Below, in pieces: positions 22,959 through 33,032 of a stretch of DNA of 64,000 nucleotides. Under the pieces are notes generated by a model. The model ran no database searches. It saw nothing but the letters and a program-made list of their open reading frames with translations, and was not told the DNA's origin. Numbering within the stretch: the stretch's first letter is position 1; each line of letters begins with the position of its first letter. Made by a program: the position numbers and the translations under genes. This DNA comes from Bombilactobacillus folatiphilus (GTDB lineage Bacteria; Bacillota; Bacilli; Lactobacillales; Lactobacillaceae), in assembly GCF_023380265.1 (NCBI RefSeq), contig NZ_CP093366.1, positions 372,001 through 436,000 of the forward strand, given 5' to 3'.

Positions 22959-23258
22959 ATGAACGGTAACCCAGAAAATATTGATCGAGAAATTGTTTTA
23001 AGTGACGATCAAGGCAACGAAGAAGTTTACAAAATTTTGTTTACATTTGATTCTGATGATTATAATAAATCGTATGTATTGATGTATCGGGCTTCCCAAA
23101 AAGACAATGACGAAATTGAAATTCAGGCCTTTAGTTTTATGCCAGATGAAAATGGTGATGTATCTTCGGGTGATTTGATGCCAATTACAGATGATGACGA
23201 ATGGGAAATGGTCCAAGAAGTTTTGAATACTTTTTCGGCAGACGATTCTCAAGAATAA
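22959..23258 (+). CDS. yrzB: DUF1292 family protein YrzB
   Basis: A 99-residue acidic protein of unknown function, recognised by the DUF1292 pattern: IVLSDDQGNEEVYKILFTF followed by a second strand-rich part with YVLMYRA, and a C-terminal DDDEWEMVQEVLNTF. It has no membrane segment or catalytic motif. AGAGGTTAATTAATG gives a normal start at 22959. The ireB-ruvX-yrzB trio is a widely conserved Firmicutes cluster, with ruvX 12 bases upstream. Confidence 0.9.
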   Translation: MNGNPENIDREIVLSDDQGNEEVYKILFTFDSDDYNKSYVLMYRASQKDNDEIEIQAFSFMPDENGDVSSGDLMPITDDDEWEMVQEVLNTFSADDSQE

Positions 23259-23283
23259 ATTTTATAATGATCAGGGTGTTGGA

Positions 23284-23826
23284 ATGTTAAGCATATTAAT
23301 AATTTTAACTTTGGCTTATGGAGTTTATGCTGGAATTAGAAGAGGATTAGCACTGCAAATCGTTTATAGTGTTGGGTATACAATAAGTGTTATTGTTGCG
23401 ATCTTAAGTTATCATTGGCTAGGGCCTAAATTGGATTTGATTATTCCGTATCCTTCAGCTTCTCCGCAAAGTTATTTTGCTTTTTTTAGTTCACGAGTAA
23501 GCTTGAGTTTGGATAATGCATTTTATTTAGGTGTTGCATTCTTATTTGTTGTGTTTTTAGGCTGGTGTATAACAAGGATTTTAGGAGCTTATTGCAATGA
23601 TTTAACTTATGTTTCACTAGGAGGAGAGTTTAATTATCCTTTTAGTGCCTTGTTGGCATTAATTTGTAATTATGTCGGTTTATTTATGATACTGTACGTC
23701 TTGGCATTAATTCCGATTACCGGCTTACAAAAAATGTTAGATCATTCATTGCTAGCTTCAACAATGATTCGATATTCCACCGGTTTAACACATTTGTTTA
23801 CTAATCTATTAATGAGTACTTTATAG
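23284..23826 (+). CDS. cvpA: CvpA family membrane protein
   Basis: A 180-residue integral membrane protein with about four hydrophobic helices (residues ~2-20, 28-50, 75-98 and 117-145). Family members are related to colicin V production protein CvpA; in Gram-positives the precise role is unknown. The gene sits immediately upstream of mutS2, a conserved pairing. ATG 23284 follows GGTGTTGGA, a weak SD. A hairpin with a T-rich tail follows the stop. Confidence 0.85.
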   Translation: MLSILIILTLAYGVYAGIRRGLALQIVYSVGYTISVIVAILSYHWLGPKLDLIIPYPSASPQSYFAFFSSRVSLSLDNAFYLGVAFLFVVFLGWCITRILGAYCNDLTYVSLGGEFNYPFSALLALICNYVGLFMILYVLALIPITGLQKMLDHSLLASTMIRYSTGLTHLFTNLLMSTL

Positions 23827-23855
23827 AAAGGTTGCTTAAATAAGCAGCCTTTTCT
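23827..23855 (+). terminator. Hairpin with T tail between cvpA and mutS2 (terminator or attenuator)
   Basis: AAAGGTTGCTT pairs with AAGCAGCCTTT (one G-U) around AAAT, followed by TTCTT. The mutS2 SD begins only 24 bases later, so the hairpin partly insulates mutS2 from upstream transcription. Confidence 0.7.
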
Positions 23856-23892
23856 TGTGGATTTTTTAAGAAAACATTGGAGAAATAAAGTG

Positions 23893-26244
23893 ATGAATCA
23901 ACGAATTTTACAGACGTTAGAATATGACAAAGTGCGACAAAGTTTAACTGAATTCTTGATTACTGACCCAGGTTTGGACCAATTAAAACAGTTACAGCCG
24001 CAAACACAAATTGCACAGGTAAAACATTTGTTGGCGCAAACTGCTGACGCGGTGGAGTTATGCCGTTTGGCACAAGAATTACCAATTGAGCCACTGCAGC
24101 GCATTGATAATGAATTAAAACGGCTACAAATTGATGCTTTATTAAATGGTAGTGAATTATATCGCATCAGTATGGTATTACGGGTCACTAATAATATCAA
24201 AACTGCGTTTGAGCAATTACGTTTAGATGGTGTTGATTTGCAAGAATTATATGACTATGGTGCCCAATTAGTTGCCTTGCCGAATCTTAATTTGACTTTG
24301 CAGCAATCTGTAGATAGTCAAGGTAAGTTATTAGACACTGCTGATCCACAATTAAAACGCGTTCGACGGAGTATTTTACAGTCACAACAGCAAGTTCACG
24401 AGCAAATGGATCATTATTTGCAAGGTAAGCAGAATAAGTATTTAAGTGAGAAGTTGATTACGGTTCGCGATGGCCGGCTAGTATTACCAGTTAAGCAAGA
24501 GTCGCGCAATCATTTTGGTGGTGTAATTCATGACCAAAGTGCTAGTGGACAGACGGTTTATGTAGAGCCGCAAACAGTGATTGCTTTAAATAATAAAATT
24601 CAAGAACAGCAAGCACGAGAAAAGCAAATTATCCATCAAATTTTACAAAAGTTAAGTGATACGTTGCGGCCTTACGTTCAAGAATTAGCCCAAAATACCC
24701 AGATTATTGGGCAATTGGATTTGATTCAAGCTAAGGCTCAATATGCTGCGCGCTTGCAGGCGGTGGAACCGACGGTCAATGCTAATTATGTCATTGACCT
24801 CAAGCAGGCACGGCATCCGCTCATTGATCCAGCCAAAGTAGTTGCGAATACGATTATTTTAGGTAAAGATTATCGAAATATTATTATTACTGGTCCCAAT
24901 ACTGGGGGTAAAACGATCACCTTGAAAACGACGGGGTTGCTGCAGTTGATGGCCCAATCTGGCTTATTTATTCCAGCGCAAGCAGACAGTCAAGTGACAG
25001 TTTTAACTGAAATTTTTGCAGATATTGGCGATGAACAATCAATTGAACAAAATTTAAGTACATTTTCTTCGCATATGGATAATATTATTCAGATGTTACC
25101 GCATTTAAGTGAATCTAGTTTAGTTTTGTTAGACGAATTAGGTGCGGGCACGGATCCTAAACAGGGTGCAGCTTTAGCAATGGCGTTAATTGAAGCAATG
25201 AGTTGCAGTCGTTGCCTCATGTTAGTAACGACGCATTATCCCGAATTAAAATTATTTGCCTATGATTATCCACAGACAACCAATGCTTCGATGGAATTTG
25301 ATGAACAGACTTTGCAACCGACGTATCGGCTGCTAATTGGTGTGCCAGGTAGCAGTAATGCGTTTGATATTGCTCAGCATTTAGGGATGGACGCTCAAAT
25401 TGTGCAGCAAGCACGCCAGATTCAAAGCGATGATGAACAAGATTTGAACAAAATGATTCAAGATTTAGAGCGTCAGCGCAAAGAATTCGAACAAAAAACG
25501 ACACAGTATCAAACGCAATTAGCGCAAGTTCAGCAACAACAAGAAGCGTTGGCTGCTCAGCAACAAACTTTGACCCAGCAACAAAATCAAATATTACAGC
25601 AGGCTCAAACCAAGGCTAATCAGTTAGTTGCCCAAGCTCAAGAACGTTCAGAAAAAATTATTGCGGATTTGCATCATTTACAACAACAAGCTCCTGATTT
25701 AATTAAGGAAGATCAGATTATTTCGGCCCGCACGAACCTCAAGAAACTTCATCATGATGAAGTTCTGAAGAAAAATAAAGTTTTGCAGCGCCAAAAGCGC
25801 AAGCAACAGTTAAAAATCGGTGACGATGTGCATGTCGACGAATATGGTCAAGATGGTGTAATTGTTGGTCAAGATAAAAAAGGCAATTTTGAAGTGCAAC
25901 TAGGTATTATTAAGATGAAATTAGCGTCCGATCAAATCACGAAGGTGAAAAATCAGCCTGAACAACAGTCACATTTTACGCAAAAACGTTCACATAGTCG
26001 AGTACCTCTAAAATTAGATTTGCGGGGTGAACGTTATGAAGAGGCGATGGGCGATTTAGAACAGTATTTAGACGCCGCATTGGTGGCTGGTTACGGTCAA
26101 GTGACAATTGTGCATGGTTTTGGAACGGGCGCGATTCGCAAAGGTGTTCAAAAAGCGTTACGGCAAAATCCGCGGGTTAAATCTTTTGAATATGCCCCAG
26201 CAAGTTCCGGCGGTCAAGGGGCGACGATTGTTAAATTTGGCTAA
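23893..26244 (+). CDS. mutS2: Endonuclease MutS2
   Basis: MutS-like ATPase with a Smr nuclease tail; suppresses recombination and, in Bacillus, splits collided ribosomes. Features: LEYDKVRQSLTEFL at the N-terminus, Walker A GPNTGGKT near residue 335, Walker B DELGAGTDPKQGAALA near 415, a Gln-rich coiled coil at ~515-620, and a C-terminal Smr domain with LDLRGERYEEA and HGFGTGAIRKGV. The frame opens at GTG 23857 inside the hairpin tail; ATG 23893 (or GTG 23890) after GGAG gives the family start, MNQRILQTLEYDKV, with 783 residues. Confidence 0.94.
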   Translation: MNQRILQTLEYDKVRQSLTEFLITDPGLDQLKQLQPQTQIAQVKHLLAQTADAVELCRLAQELPIEPLQRIDNELKRLQIDALLNGSELYRISMVLRVTNNIKTAFEQLRLDGVDLQELYDYGAQLVALPNLNLTLQQSVDSQGKLLDTADPQLKRVRRSILQSQQQVHEQMDHYLQGKQNKYLSEKLITVRDGRLVLPVKQESRNHFGGVIHDQSASGQTVYVEPQTVIALNNKIQEQQAREKQIIHQILQKLSDTLRPYVQELAQNTQIIGQLDLIQAKAQYAARLQAVEPTVNANYVIDLKQARHPLIDPAKVVANTIILGKDYRNIIITGPNTGGKTITLKTTGLLQLMAQSGLFIPAQADSQVTVLTEIFADIGDEQSIEQNLSTFSSHMDNIIQMLPHLSESSLVLLDELGAGTDPKQGAALAMALIEAMSCSRCLMLVTTHYPELKLFAYDYPQTTNASMEFDEQTLQPTYRLLIGVPGSSNAFDIAQHLGMDAQIVQQARQIQSDDEQDLNKMIQDLERQRKEFEQKTTQYQTQLAQVQQQQEALAAQQQTLTQQQNQILQQAQTKANQLVAQAQERSEKIIADLHHLQQQAPDLIKEDQIISARTNLKKLHHDEVLKKNKVLQRQKRKQQLKIGDDVHVDEYGQDGVIVGQDKKGNFEVQLGIIKMKLASDQITKVKNQPEQQSHFTQKRSHSRVPLKLDLRGERYEEAMGDLEQYLDAALVAGYGQVTIVHGFGTGAIRKGVQKALRQNPRVKSFEYAPASSGGQGATIVKFG

Positions 26245-26256
26245 GGGACACTAAAG

Positions 26257-26284
26257 TTGAGTATTTGAAATTAATTGTTATAAT
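26257..26284 (+). promoter_or_regulatory. trxA promoter
   Basis: TTGAGT (26257-26262), a 16-base spacer and a perfect TATAAT (26279-26284), 36 bases before the trxA start. Confidence 0.7.
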
Positions 26285-26319
26285 TTAGTTATGATTTTGG
26301 AATAAGGAGGCTGATCTTA

Positions 26320-26628
26320 ATGGTAGATAGTGTAACCGATCAAGATTTTGAGCAGGAAACGAAAAATGGCTTAGTGTTAACCGATTTTTGGGCTGCATGG
26401 TGTGGTCCTTGCAAGATGCAGTCACCAGTGATTGATAAATTGTCGCAGGATTATGACGATGTCAAATTCACTAAAATGGATGTTGATGCGAATCCTAAGG
26501 TGCCAGAACAATTTGGGATTCGGGCAATTCCAACCTTAATTTTGAAAAAAGATGGTCAAGTTGTGGAAACTTTAGTTGGTTATCAAAGCGAAGATCAACT
26601 GAAAAAAGTTATTGCTAAACATTCTTAA
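26320..26628 (+). CDS. trxA: Thioredoxin
   Basis: Cytosolic disulfide reductant of 102 residues. The active site FWAAWCGPCKMQSPV lies at residues ~27-41, with the cis-proline region GIRAIPTLI near 70 and the C-terminal GYQSEDQL segment. AAGGAGG lies before ATG 26320. It has its own promoter and terminator, so it is monocistronic. Confidence 0.96.
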   Translation: MVDSVTDQDFEQETKNGLVLTDFWAAWCGPCKMQSPVIDKLSQDYDDVKFTKMDVDANPKVPEQFGIRAIPTLILKKDGQVVETLVGYQSEDQLKKVIAKHS

Positions 26629-26654
26629 TTTAGGTCCAGATTGTTTAAAATGTG

Positions 26655-26686
26655 AAAGCGGGAATATTTTTATTCACGCTTTTTTT
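26655..26686 (+). terminator. Intrinsic terminator after trxA
   Basis: AAAGCG pairs with CGCTTT, the inner GAAT pairs with ATTC across one mismatch, and a T run follows. Confidence 0.75.
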
Positions 26687-26785
26687 GAATAAACTTTTAG
26701 TCTTTTCTGTGAATTATATCTGTTTATAAAATAAAAATTGTATAATAAAACTTGTTTATTATCTGAATATGTTAGGAGTCTGTTC

Positions 26786-26926
26786 ATGTTCAAAAAATTT
26801 TGGCAGCATCCGGCAGTGAAGTTTATTGCACTAACTTTGCTGTACTTTCTAATCATTATGGCCTTGGTTTACTTGTATAGTTATTCAGGCATTAATAATA
26901 GTAAATTTATCTATAATGAGTTTTAG
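26786..26926 (+). CDS. dltX: D-alanylation-associated small membrane protein DltX
   Basis: A 46-residue protein at the head of the dlt operon. It has the DltX arrangement: basic N-terminus (MFKKFWQHPAVKF), one transmembrane helix at ~12-32, and the conserved tail ending KFIYNEF. DltX works with DltB and DltD in moving D-alanine across the membrane to lipoteichoic acid. The frame extends upstream to 26738, but ATG 26786 with AGGAG upstream is the right start. dltA begins 12 bases after it. Confidence 0.9.
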   Translation: MFKKFWQHPAVKFIALTLLYFLIIMALVYLYSYSGINNSKFIYNEF

Positions 26927-26938
26927 GAGGCATTAATT

Positions 26939-28450
26939 TTGCGTTATCAATTAACTAATTTACTGGAGACACTTGATCAAGTAGCACAGAACAATGCAGA
27001 TATTTGTTATCAGGATCAAGACGGTTCACACTCATATCAAGAGTTGTATCAAAGTACGCAACATTTGGCTGCTTATTTGCAAAGTTTAGAGCTGCCTAGT
27101 GGTCAACCATTGATGGTTTACGGTGATCAGAGCTTTTTCACAGTTGTGGCGATGTTAGCTTGTGTGAAGGCGGGACACGCGTACATCCCAGTGGATGCCC
27201 ATTCGCCGAATGAGCGTTTATTACAAATTAATGAAATTGCACAACCCGCGGCGATTTTAGCAGTGGTTGATTTGCCTGTAGAAGTCGGTGTCGTGACGAT
27301 TACGTTGCAACAAATTCAAACGGCTTTGGACAGTGAACAACCACCGTTGGATCGTGACCAAATGGTTCACGGCGATGATAATTTTTATATTATTTTTACC
27401 TCGGGAACAACAGGTGTGCCTAAAGGGGTACAAATCAGTCATAATAATTTATTAAGCTACGTCAATTGGATGGTGAATGATTTTTACCTGCCGCAAAAGG
27501 TACGTTGTTTATCACAGCCACCATATTCGTTTGACTTATCAGTAATGGATTTGTATCCAACTTTAGTTTTAGGTGGCACTTTAAAAGCAGTGTCACAAGA
27601 AGTAACCGAAAATTTTCAAAAGTTATTTCAAGTTTTGCCAACTTTAGACTTGCAAGAATGGGTTTCAACACCATCATTTGTGGAACTATGTTTGTTGGAT
27701 AAGAACTTTGAGCAAGAGCATTATCCAGCTTTAAAGCATTTTTTGTTTTGTGGTGAAGAATTAACGAATAGCACTGCCCAAACGTTGTTAAAACGGTTCC
27801 CCCAAGCCCAAATTTTTAATACCTATGGTCCTACCGAAGCTTGTGTGGCGGTGACGGCCATCCAAATTACCCCTCAAATTGTGGAAAAATACGCTCGCTT
27901 GCCAATTGGCTATCCCAAAGCAGATACGAAGATTCAATTGGTTGATGCACAGGGCAAGATTAGTCGTGATGGTGAATTGTTGATTAGTGGTCCCAGCGTC
28001 TCCAAGGGTTATTTGAATAATCCGGATAAGACAGCGCAAGCTTTTGTGCAACAAGCAGGAGCGTTGGCGTATCGTTCAGGCGATTTGGCGACGATGGCAA
28101 GTGACGGTAAGCTGTTTTATCGTGGGCGCAGTGATTTTCAGGTGAAGTTGCACGGTTATCGAATCGAATTGGAAGATATTGATCAAAATTTGGCAGCTTT
28201 GCCGCAAGTCGATCAGGCTATCACGGTGCCACGTTATGATGCCCATCAAAAAGTTAGTCAATTGATTGCGTTTGTTGTTTTGAACCAGGCTGTGGATAAT
28301 CCGAGTGCGAAGCTCAAAGAAGAGTTAGCACAAAATGTGATGTCGTACATGATTCCCCAGCGAATTGAGGTTCGTGACAATCTACCCAAAACAGCGAATG
28401 GCAAGATTGATCGTAAAGCTTTAACGGCCGAGGTAAATCATCATGCCTAA
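26939..28450 (+). CDS. dltA: D-alanine:D-alanyl carrier protein ligase DltA
   Basis: Adenylates D-alanine and loads it onto the DltC phosphopantetheine arm. The ANL-superfamily enzyme shows FTSGTTGVPKGVQ near residue 150, the NTYGPTEACVA core near 295, YRSGDLA and GRSDFQVKLHGYRIEL near 390-400, and the C-terminal catalytic lysine in NGKIDRKAL. Length 503 residues. The start is TTG 26939 behind TAGGAGG. It overlaps dltB by eight bases. Confidence 0.97.
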   Translation: MRYQLTNLLETLDQVAQNNADICYQDQDGSHSYQELYQSTQHLAAYLQSLELPSGQPLMVYGDQSFFTVVAMLACVKAGHAYIPVDAHSPNERLLQINEIAQPAAILAVVDLPVEVGVVTITLQQIQTALDSEQPPLDRDQMVHGDDNFYIIFTSGTTGVPKGVQISHNNLLSYVNWMVNDFYLPQKVRCLSQPPYSFDLSVMDLYPTLVLGGTLKAVSQEVTENFQKLFQVLPTLDLQEWVSTPSFVELCLLDKNFEQEHYPALKHFLFCGEELTNSTAQTLLKRFPQAQIFNTYGPTEACVAVTAIQITPQIVEKYARLPIGYPKADTKIQLVDAQGKISRDGELLISGPSVSKGYLNNPDKTAQAFVQQAGALAYRSGDLATMASDGKLFYRGRSDFQVKLHGYRIELEDIDQNLAALPQVDQAITVPRYDAHQKVSQLIAFVVLNQAVDNPSAKLKEELAQNVMSYMIPQRIEVRDNLPKTANGKIDRKALTAEVNHHA

Positions 28451-29663
28451 TGTGCAACCGTATCAAAATCCACAGTATTTTATTTGGCTGTTATTTGCGT
28501 TATTGCCGTTGATGGTGGGATTGTACCATGGCAAACGTTGGCGTTGGTATGAAACATTAGTTTCGTTAGTTTTTTTAATTTTGATTTTTGATCAAGACAA
28601 ACTATCACAAGGAATTGCGCTAATCTGTTATACGATCATTCAAGTGGTGATTGTGGCGGGATATTTTCATTATCGCACTAAAAAAGATTCGCCCAATCAA
28701 TTCTGGGTCTTTGCATTGGCTGTCTTTTTATCCATTATTCAAGTCATTGTTGTGAAATTTACGCCGCTATTTTGTGCGGGACGTGATTCGATTGTGGCCT
28801 TTTTAGGAATTAGTTATCTAACTTTTAAAACCGTCGGCATGTTGATGGAAATTCGCGATGGCGCTATTAAAGAGTTTAGCTTGAGTAAGTTTTTGCATTT
28901 TTTGTTGTTCTTTCCCACCTTGTCCTCAGGACCGATCGATCGTTATCGGCGTTTTACTAAGGATTACGAGCAAGTTCCTGATCAAAGCAAATATGTTGAA
29001 TTAATCGGTAAGGGTCTGCACAATATCTTTTTAGGATTTTTGTATAAGTTTTTGTTAGGCTACCTTTTTGGTACTTTATGGTTGCCACGTCTGGAACGTT
29101 TGGCCTTGATGCAACGCAATGGGCACTTTTTAGGATTGTCCATTTATGTCATAGGTGTGATGTATTGTTATAGCATGTATTTATTCTTTGATTTTGCGGG
29201 TTATAGTTTGTTTGCTGTTGGGACGAGTTATTTGATGGGAATTGAAACCCCAATTAACTTTAACAAGCCGTTTTTGGCACCCAATATTAAGGAATTTTGG
29301 AATCGTTGGCACATGAGTTTGTCCTTTTGGTTCCGCGATTATATTTACATGCGCTTTGTCTTTTGGGCGATGAAGCATAAAGTCCTCAAAAGTCGCGTAG
29401 CTATGGCCAATATTGGTTATCTATTGCTGTTTGGTTTGATGGGTATTTGGCATGGTGAAACTTGGTATTATATTGTGTATGGATTATTCCATGCATGTTT
29501 GATTATTGGGACAGATGCGTGGTTACGCTTCAAAAAAAAGTACCGTCAAAGCATTCCCAGTAATCGGTGGACAAAAGCGTTAGGCATCTTTTTAACATTT
29601 AATGTCGTTTGTTTTAGTTTCTTAATTTTCTCAGGCTTTTTAGATCAATTATGGTTTAGTTAA
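28443..29663 (+). CDS. dltB: D-alanyl transfer membrane protein DltB (MBOAT family)
   Basis: Multispan MBOAT acyltransferase that takes D-alanine from DltC and passes it outward for teichoic acid decoration. The protein has about ten hydrophobic segments and the MBOAT signature with [18 protein letters not shown] near residue 285 and the conserved histidine in [12 protein letters not shown] near 335. Length 406 residues. ATG 28443 lies inside the end of dltA, showing translational coupling. Confidence 0.96.
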   Translation: MPNVQPYQNPQYFIWLLFALLPLMVGLYHGKRWRWYETLVSLVFLILIFDQDKLSQGIALICYTIIQVVIVAGYFHYRTKKDSPNQFWVFALAVFLSIIQVIVVKFTPLFCAGRDSIVAFLGISYLTFKTVGMLMEIRDGAIKEFSLSKFLHFLLFFPTLSSGPIDRYRRFTKDYEQVPDQSKYVELIGKGLHNIFLGFLYKFLLGYLFGTLWLPRLERLALMQRNGHFLGLSIYVIGVMYCYSMYLFFDFAGYSLFAVGTSYLMGIETPINFNKPFLAPNIKEFWNRWHMSLSFWFRDYIYMRFVFWAMKHKVLKSRVAMANIGYLLLFGLMGIWHGETWYYIVYGLFHACLIIGTDAWLRFKKKYRQSIPSNRWTKALGIFLTFNVVCFSFLIFSGFLDQLWFS

Positions 29664-29682
29664 TTTAGGAGGATTTATCATT

Positions 29683-29925
29683 ATGGACGTAAAAACAACA
29701 GTTTTGGATATTTTGGCAGATTTAACAGGTACAGATTCTGTGAAAGATAATTTAGATGAATCATTATTTGACAACGGTTTGTTAGATTCTATGGCAACGG
29801 TACAATTATTGTTAGAATTACAGCAACAATTGGGCATTGACGTACCAGTGTCTGAATTGGAACGCAGTGAATGGGATACACCGAATAAGGTGATTGCTAA
29901 AGTTGAAAGCTTAATCAATGAGTAA
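29683..29925 (+). CDS. dltC: D-alanyl carrier protein DltC
   Basis: Acyl-carrier-type protein of 80 residues. The phosphopantetheine attachment serine is in [13 protein letters not shown] (Ser near residue 36), the rest folding as the usual four-helix carrier. AGGAGG lies upstream of ATG 29683. The gene is 19 bases after dltB and overlaps dltD by eight bases, so all three are co-translated. Confidence 0.96.
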   Translation: MDVKTTVLDILADLTGTDSVKDNLDESLFDNGLLDSMATVQLLLELQQQLGIDVPVSELERSEWDTPNKVIAKVESLINE

Positions 29926-31192
29926 TTTTAAAAAATTAATCTCAATCATTGCTCCGATGATCATAGCACTGTTATTGGCAGTGTTGGTTTTGTATGGTCC
30001 GTTTTGCTTGCCTAAATCAGAGCCGGCAACAGTAGAAAAAGCCGCCACTTCTTTGTCAGCCAATGTTTTAAGAGGCGAACAGCTTAAGGATCAAGCGCTG
30101 GATTCGGGCTATTTAATGATTATGGGTTCGTCAGAATTATTGCGTTTTGATTCGTTTCATCCGTCAGTGTTAACGCATAAATATCAACGTGGTTATCAAC
30201 CGTTTTTGCTGGGATCGGCAGGAACACAATCGTTAACACATTTTTTCTCGGCACAGGCGATGGGCAAACATTTGAATCACAAACGGGTAGTGGTCATCAT
30301 TTCACCGCAGTGGTTTGTCAAAAAAGGTGTGGATAAGAATATGTTTGACTATTATTATTCCAAACAGCAGGCTACGCATTTTATTCGGCATGCCAATCCC
30401 CATAGTGAAGCGGATCGTTATGCGGCACAGCGTTTGTTGTCCATGCCTTCTGGGCGGGGTGATGAAGTGATTGAGAGTTCTTTGAAGAACATTGCTTCAG
30501 GTCAAAAAATTAGTGCTAATCAAAAATTTTTGGTTAACGATTTGAAGAGTCCTAATCTTAGTCATCAAGATCAATTATTTACGCGGTTCTTTATTAAAGA
30601 TCGCCGGTCGAAGATTGACGAACAATCGCGGGTTTTGCCAAATAAATATAATCAACAGCAATTAAATTGGATTGCGGGCAACTTAGGGAAAGAGCATTCA
30701 ACGAATAATTCGTTTCAGATTGATAATAGGTTTTATGATCGCCAATTGAAGCATGCTTTGCCGGGATTGATGAATAGTCAGCAAAATTATACCTACGAAT
30801 ATGGTCCAGAATTCTCCGATTTTCAGTTGTTGTTGAATCAATTTAAAAAGCATAATGTCACGCCGTTGTTTGTGATTCCGCCCATTAATTCTAAATGGAT
30901 GGTGTACACCGGATTACGGCAATCAATGTTAAACGATTTTGATAAGAAGATTACTTATCAATTGAAGACCCAAGGCTTTGATAAAATTGTTGATTTGCAC
31001 ACTGATGGTGATGTACCGTATTTCATGCAAGATACGATTCATTTAGGTTGGCGTGGTTGGGTGAAAGTTGATCAAGAACTGAATCGGTTTGTGAAGCAAA
31101 AGCAACCGCAACGTGTTCATTATCATTTACGAGATTATTTTTATACAAAAGATTGGCAGCAACGGGTGCCAGCAACAATCAAAAAATATTGA
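29918..31192 (+). CDS. dltD: D-alanyl-lipoteichoic acid biosynthesis protein DltD
   Basis: Membrane-anchored extracellular SGNH-like hydrolase needed for the last step of teichoic acid D-alanylation. One N-terminal membrane helix lies at ~8-28; the serine block is [16 protein letters not shown] near residues 67-82, and the catalytic Asp/His pair is in [12 protein letters not shown] near residue 370. Length 424 residues. The stop codon lies inside the stem of the operon terminator. Confidence 0.95.
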   Translation: MSNFKKLISIIAPMIIALLLAVLVLYGPFCLPKSEPATVEKAATSLSANVLRGEQLKDQALDSGYLMIMGSSELLRFDSFHPSVLTHKYQRGYQPFLLGSAGTQSLTHFFSAQAMGKHLNHKRVVVIISPQWFVKKGVDKNMFDYYYSKQQATHFIRHANPHSEADRYAAQRLLSMPSGRGDEVIESSLKNIASGQKISANQKFLVNDLKSPNLSHQDQLFTRFFIKDRRSKIDEQSRVLPNKYNQQQLNWIAGNLGKEHSTNNSFQIDNRFYDRQLKHALPGLMNSQQNYTYEYGPEFSDFQLLLNQFKKHNVTPLFVIPPINSKWMVYTGLRQSMLNDFDKKITYQLKTQGFDKIVDLHTDGDVPYFMQDTIHLGWRGWVKVDQELNRFVKQKQPQRVHYHLRDYFYTKDWQQRVPATIKKY

Positions 31193-31217
31193 GTAGTTTG
31201 TCGGCTCAATATTTTTT
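31181..31217. terminator. Operon terminator after dltD
   Basis: AAAAAATATTGAG and CTCAATATTTTTT form a perfect 13-bp stem that includes the dltD stop codon; T-rich on both strands, so it could work both ways. Confidence 0.88.
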
Positions 31218-31233
31218 ATTGGTCTGAATGAAG

Positions 31234-31258
31234 CCTAGAATATACATTCTAGGATTTT
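31234..31258 (+). terminator. Second hairpin with T tail before murI
   Basis: CCTAGAAT and ATTCTAGG form a perfect 8-bp stem around ATAC followed by five Ts. It lies only 17 bases after the dlt terminator, making a tandem pair. Confidence 0.6.
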
Positions 31259-31306
31259 TGTAGTACACTGGAATTTCGAGAAAAAATCAGAAAAGGGGTG
31301 CAGCTG

Positions 31307-32113
31307 ATGGATAATCGCCCGATTGGCTTTTTGGATTCAGGTGTCGGCGGTTTAACAGCGGTTAAGGCTGCGTTACAACTATTGCCTCAGGAAAGTACCG
31401 TGTTTATTGGTGATCAAGCGCGATTACCATATGGTCCACGCCCTATACAGCAAGTGCAGACATTTACCAAACAATTAGTCCAATTTTTAGTTAAACGAGA
31501 TGTGAAAGTAATTGTCATTGCCTGCAATACAGCAACTGCGGCCGCTTTGACATGGGTGCGCCAGCAGTTTACGCTGCCTATTTTTGGCGTGATTGCGGCG
31601 GGTAGTCGACAGGCAGTGGCGTTAACTAAACAGCAACAGATTGGTTTAATTGCCACGCAAGGGACGATTGCTTCCAAAGCCTATGAACGTGAAATCCAGC
31701 AATTGGCTCCACAAGTGACGGTTCAGGGGCTGGCGACACCAGAATTTGTCACCTTGGTTGAGCAAGGACAGTATCATGATGCTCAAATTTTGCAGCAAGT
31801 ACAAAAAATTTTATCTCCATTAACGAAGCTAGATTTAGATACCTTGATTTTGGGCTGTACGCATTTCCCACTCTTACAACCAACGATTCAGCAAGTGATG
31901 GGAGCAAGTGTTCAATTGGTGGATGCGGGTGCGCAAACCGTCCAAGAATTACAACGTTTTTTGGTGCAAGAACAGTTGCAAGCAGATCCAGACAGTCCAG
32001 TCAGTCATCATTATTATACGACGGGGCAGCCGGATTCTTTGCAAGGGATCGCCCAAGAGTGGTTGGAAGAGACCAATTTGGTCGTGAAAGAAGTCGATTT
32101 AGGAGCAAATTAA
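31307..32113 (+). CDS. murI: Glutamate racemase
   Basis: Makes D-glutamate for peptidoglycan. Catalytic cysteines are in ACNTATAAAL (near residue 72) and GCTHFPLL (near 184); the N-terminal GFLDSGVGGLTA segment is typical. The frame extends to GTG 31298, but that codon lies in the SD AAAGGGG; ATG 31307 has the right spacing and gives 268 residues. Its stop touches the rdgB start, so the two are coupled, a common lactobacillar pairing. Confidence 0.96.
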   Translation: MDNRPIGFLDSGVGGLTAVKAALQLLPQESTVFIGDQARLPYGPRPIQQVQTFTKQLVQFLVKRDVKVIVIACNTATAAALTWVRQQFTLPIFGVIAAGSRQAVALTKQQQIGLIATQGTIASKAYEREIQQLAPQVTVQGLATPEFVTLVEQGQYHDAQILQQVQKILSPLTKLDLDTLILGCTHFPLLQPTIQQVMGASVQLVDAGAQTVQELQRFLVQEQLQADPDSPVSHHYYTTGQPDSLQGIAQEWLEETNLVVKEVDLGAN

Positions 32114-32707
32114 ATGCAAACTTTATTAGTAGCAACCAAAAATCAAAATAAAGCTCAAGAACTTACCACATTGTTGGCGGATCAGCAGGTTACTGTTCAA
32201 ACTTTGTTAGATTATCCTGAATTTGTTGATGTGGACGAAACGGCAACGACCTTTGAAGGCAACGCTCGTTTAAAAGCACAAGCGGCAGTCAAAGCCTTTC
32301 AAGTACCGACTTTGGCTGATGATTCTGGATTGATGGTCGATGCCTTATATGGGCAACCCGGTGTGCGTTCGGCGCGTTATGCGGGCGATCACAATGATGC
32401 GGCCAATAATGCTAAATTGTTGGCGGAATTAGGTGGTGTGCCACAAAAAGGGCGCACAGCCCACTTTGTGGCAACTTTGGTCTATCAAGATCCCATTTAT
32501 CATCAAGAACTCGTCGTGAAAGGGCAACTAGATGGTTTAATCTTAACGGTTCCTCGCGGTCAAGATGGTTTTGGCTATGATCCGTTATTCTTGGTGCCAG
32601 AGCTCCACAAAACGCTGGCGGAGTTGACGCCGCAAGAAAAGAATCAAGTGAGTCACCGAGGGCGCGCTTTACGGCAATTTGTACAGAAATGGCAACACTT
32701 GAATTAA
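32114..32707 (+). CDS. rdgB: XTP/dITP diphosphatase (non-canonical purine NTP pyrophosphatase)
   Basis: House-cleaning enzyme removing ITP, XTP and related nucleotides. The N-terminal LLVATKNQNKAQEL binds phosphate; EGNARLKAQAAV and ADDSGLMVDALYGQPGVRSARYAG carry the metal and active-site residues; GFGYDPLF and SHRGRALRQF complete the family pattern. Length 197 residues. It starts directly after the murI stop and ends before a strong terminator. Confidence 0.96.
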   Translation: MQTLLVATKNQNKAQELTTLLADQQVTVQTLLDYPEFVDVDETATTFEGNARLKAQAAVKAFQVPTLADDSGLMVDALYGQPGVRSARYAGDHNDAANNAKLLAELGGVPQKGRTAHFVATLVYQDPIYHQELVVKGQLDGLILTVPRGQDGFGYDPLFLVPELHKTLAELTPQEKNQVSHRGRALRQFVQKWQHLN

Positions 32708-32740
32708 GGAACACTTCCGTTAATGGAAGTGTTCCTTTAG
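32706..32740 (+). terminator. Intrinsic terminator after rdgB
   Basis: GGAACACTTCC and GGAAGTGTTCC form a perfect 11-bp stem around GTTAAT, with a modest T-rich tail. Bases 32741-33032 downstream hold no gene or RNA that I can recognise. Confidence 0.85.
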
Positions 32741-33032
32741 TTCTTAAGAAAAATTTTATTAAAAATTATGTACTCATTTTTAAGACTAAAAAAATAATTA
32801 ATTTGCGTATAAGATGATTTTTGCAATCATTCTTCCAAAAAAATTCTATTAATTCGCCACTATAGCTGAAAATAATTCGCATAATTTACAAATACATTTG
32901 TGCGGACATTTGCCAGCGTCGACCAAATCGACTAAATTGAAACTAATTTTACAAGCTCGAATATCAGTCAAATTAGGGGAAGTATGTTAAAACGTTGCAC
33001 TTATTATTATCTATAACTAATGGTAACCATAA

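Noticed and set aside
23857..23892. GTG 23857 as mutS2 start
   Set aside because: It lies in the T tail of a hairpin and lacks an SD; GGAG at 23879-23882 points to 23890 or 23893.
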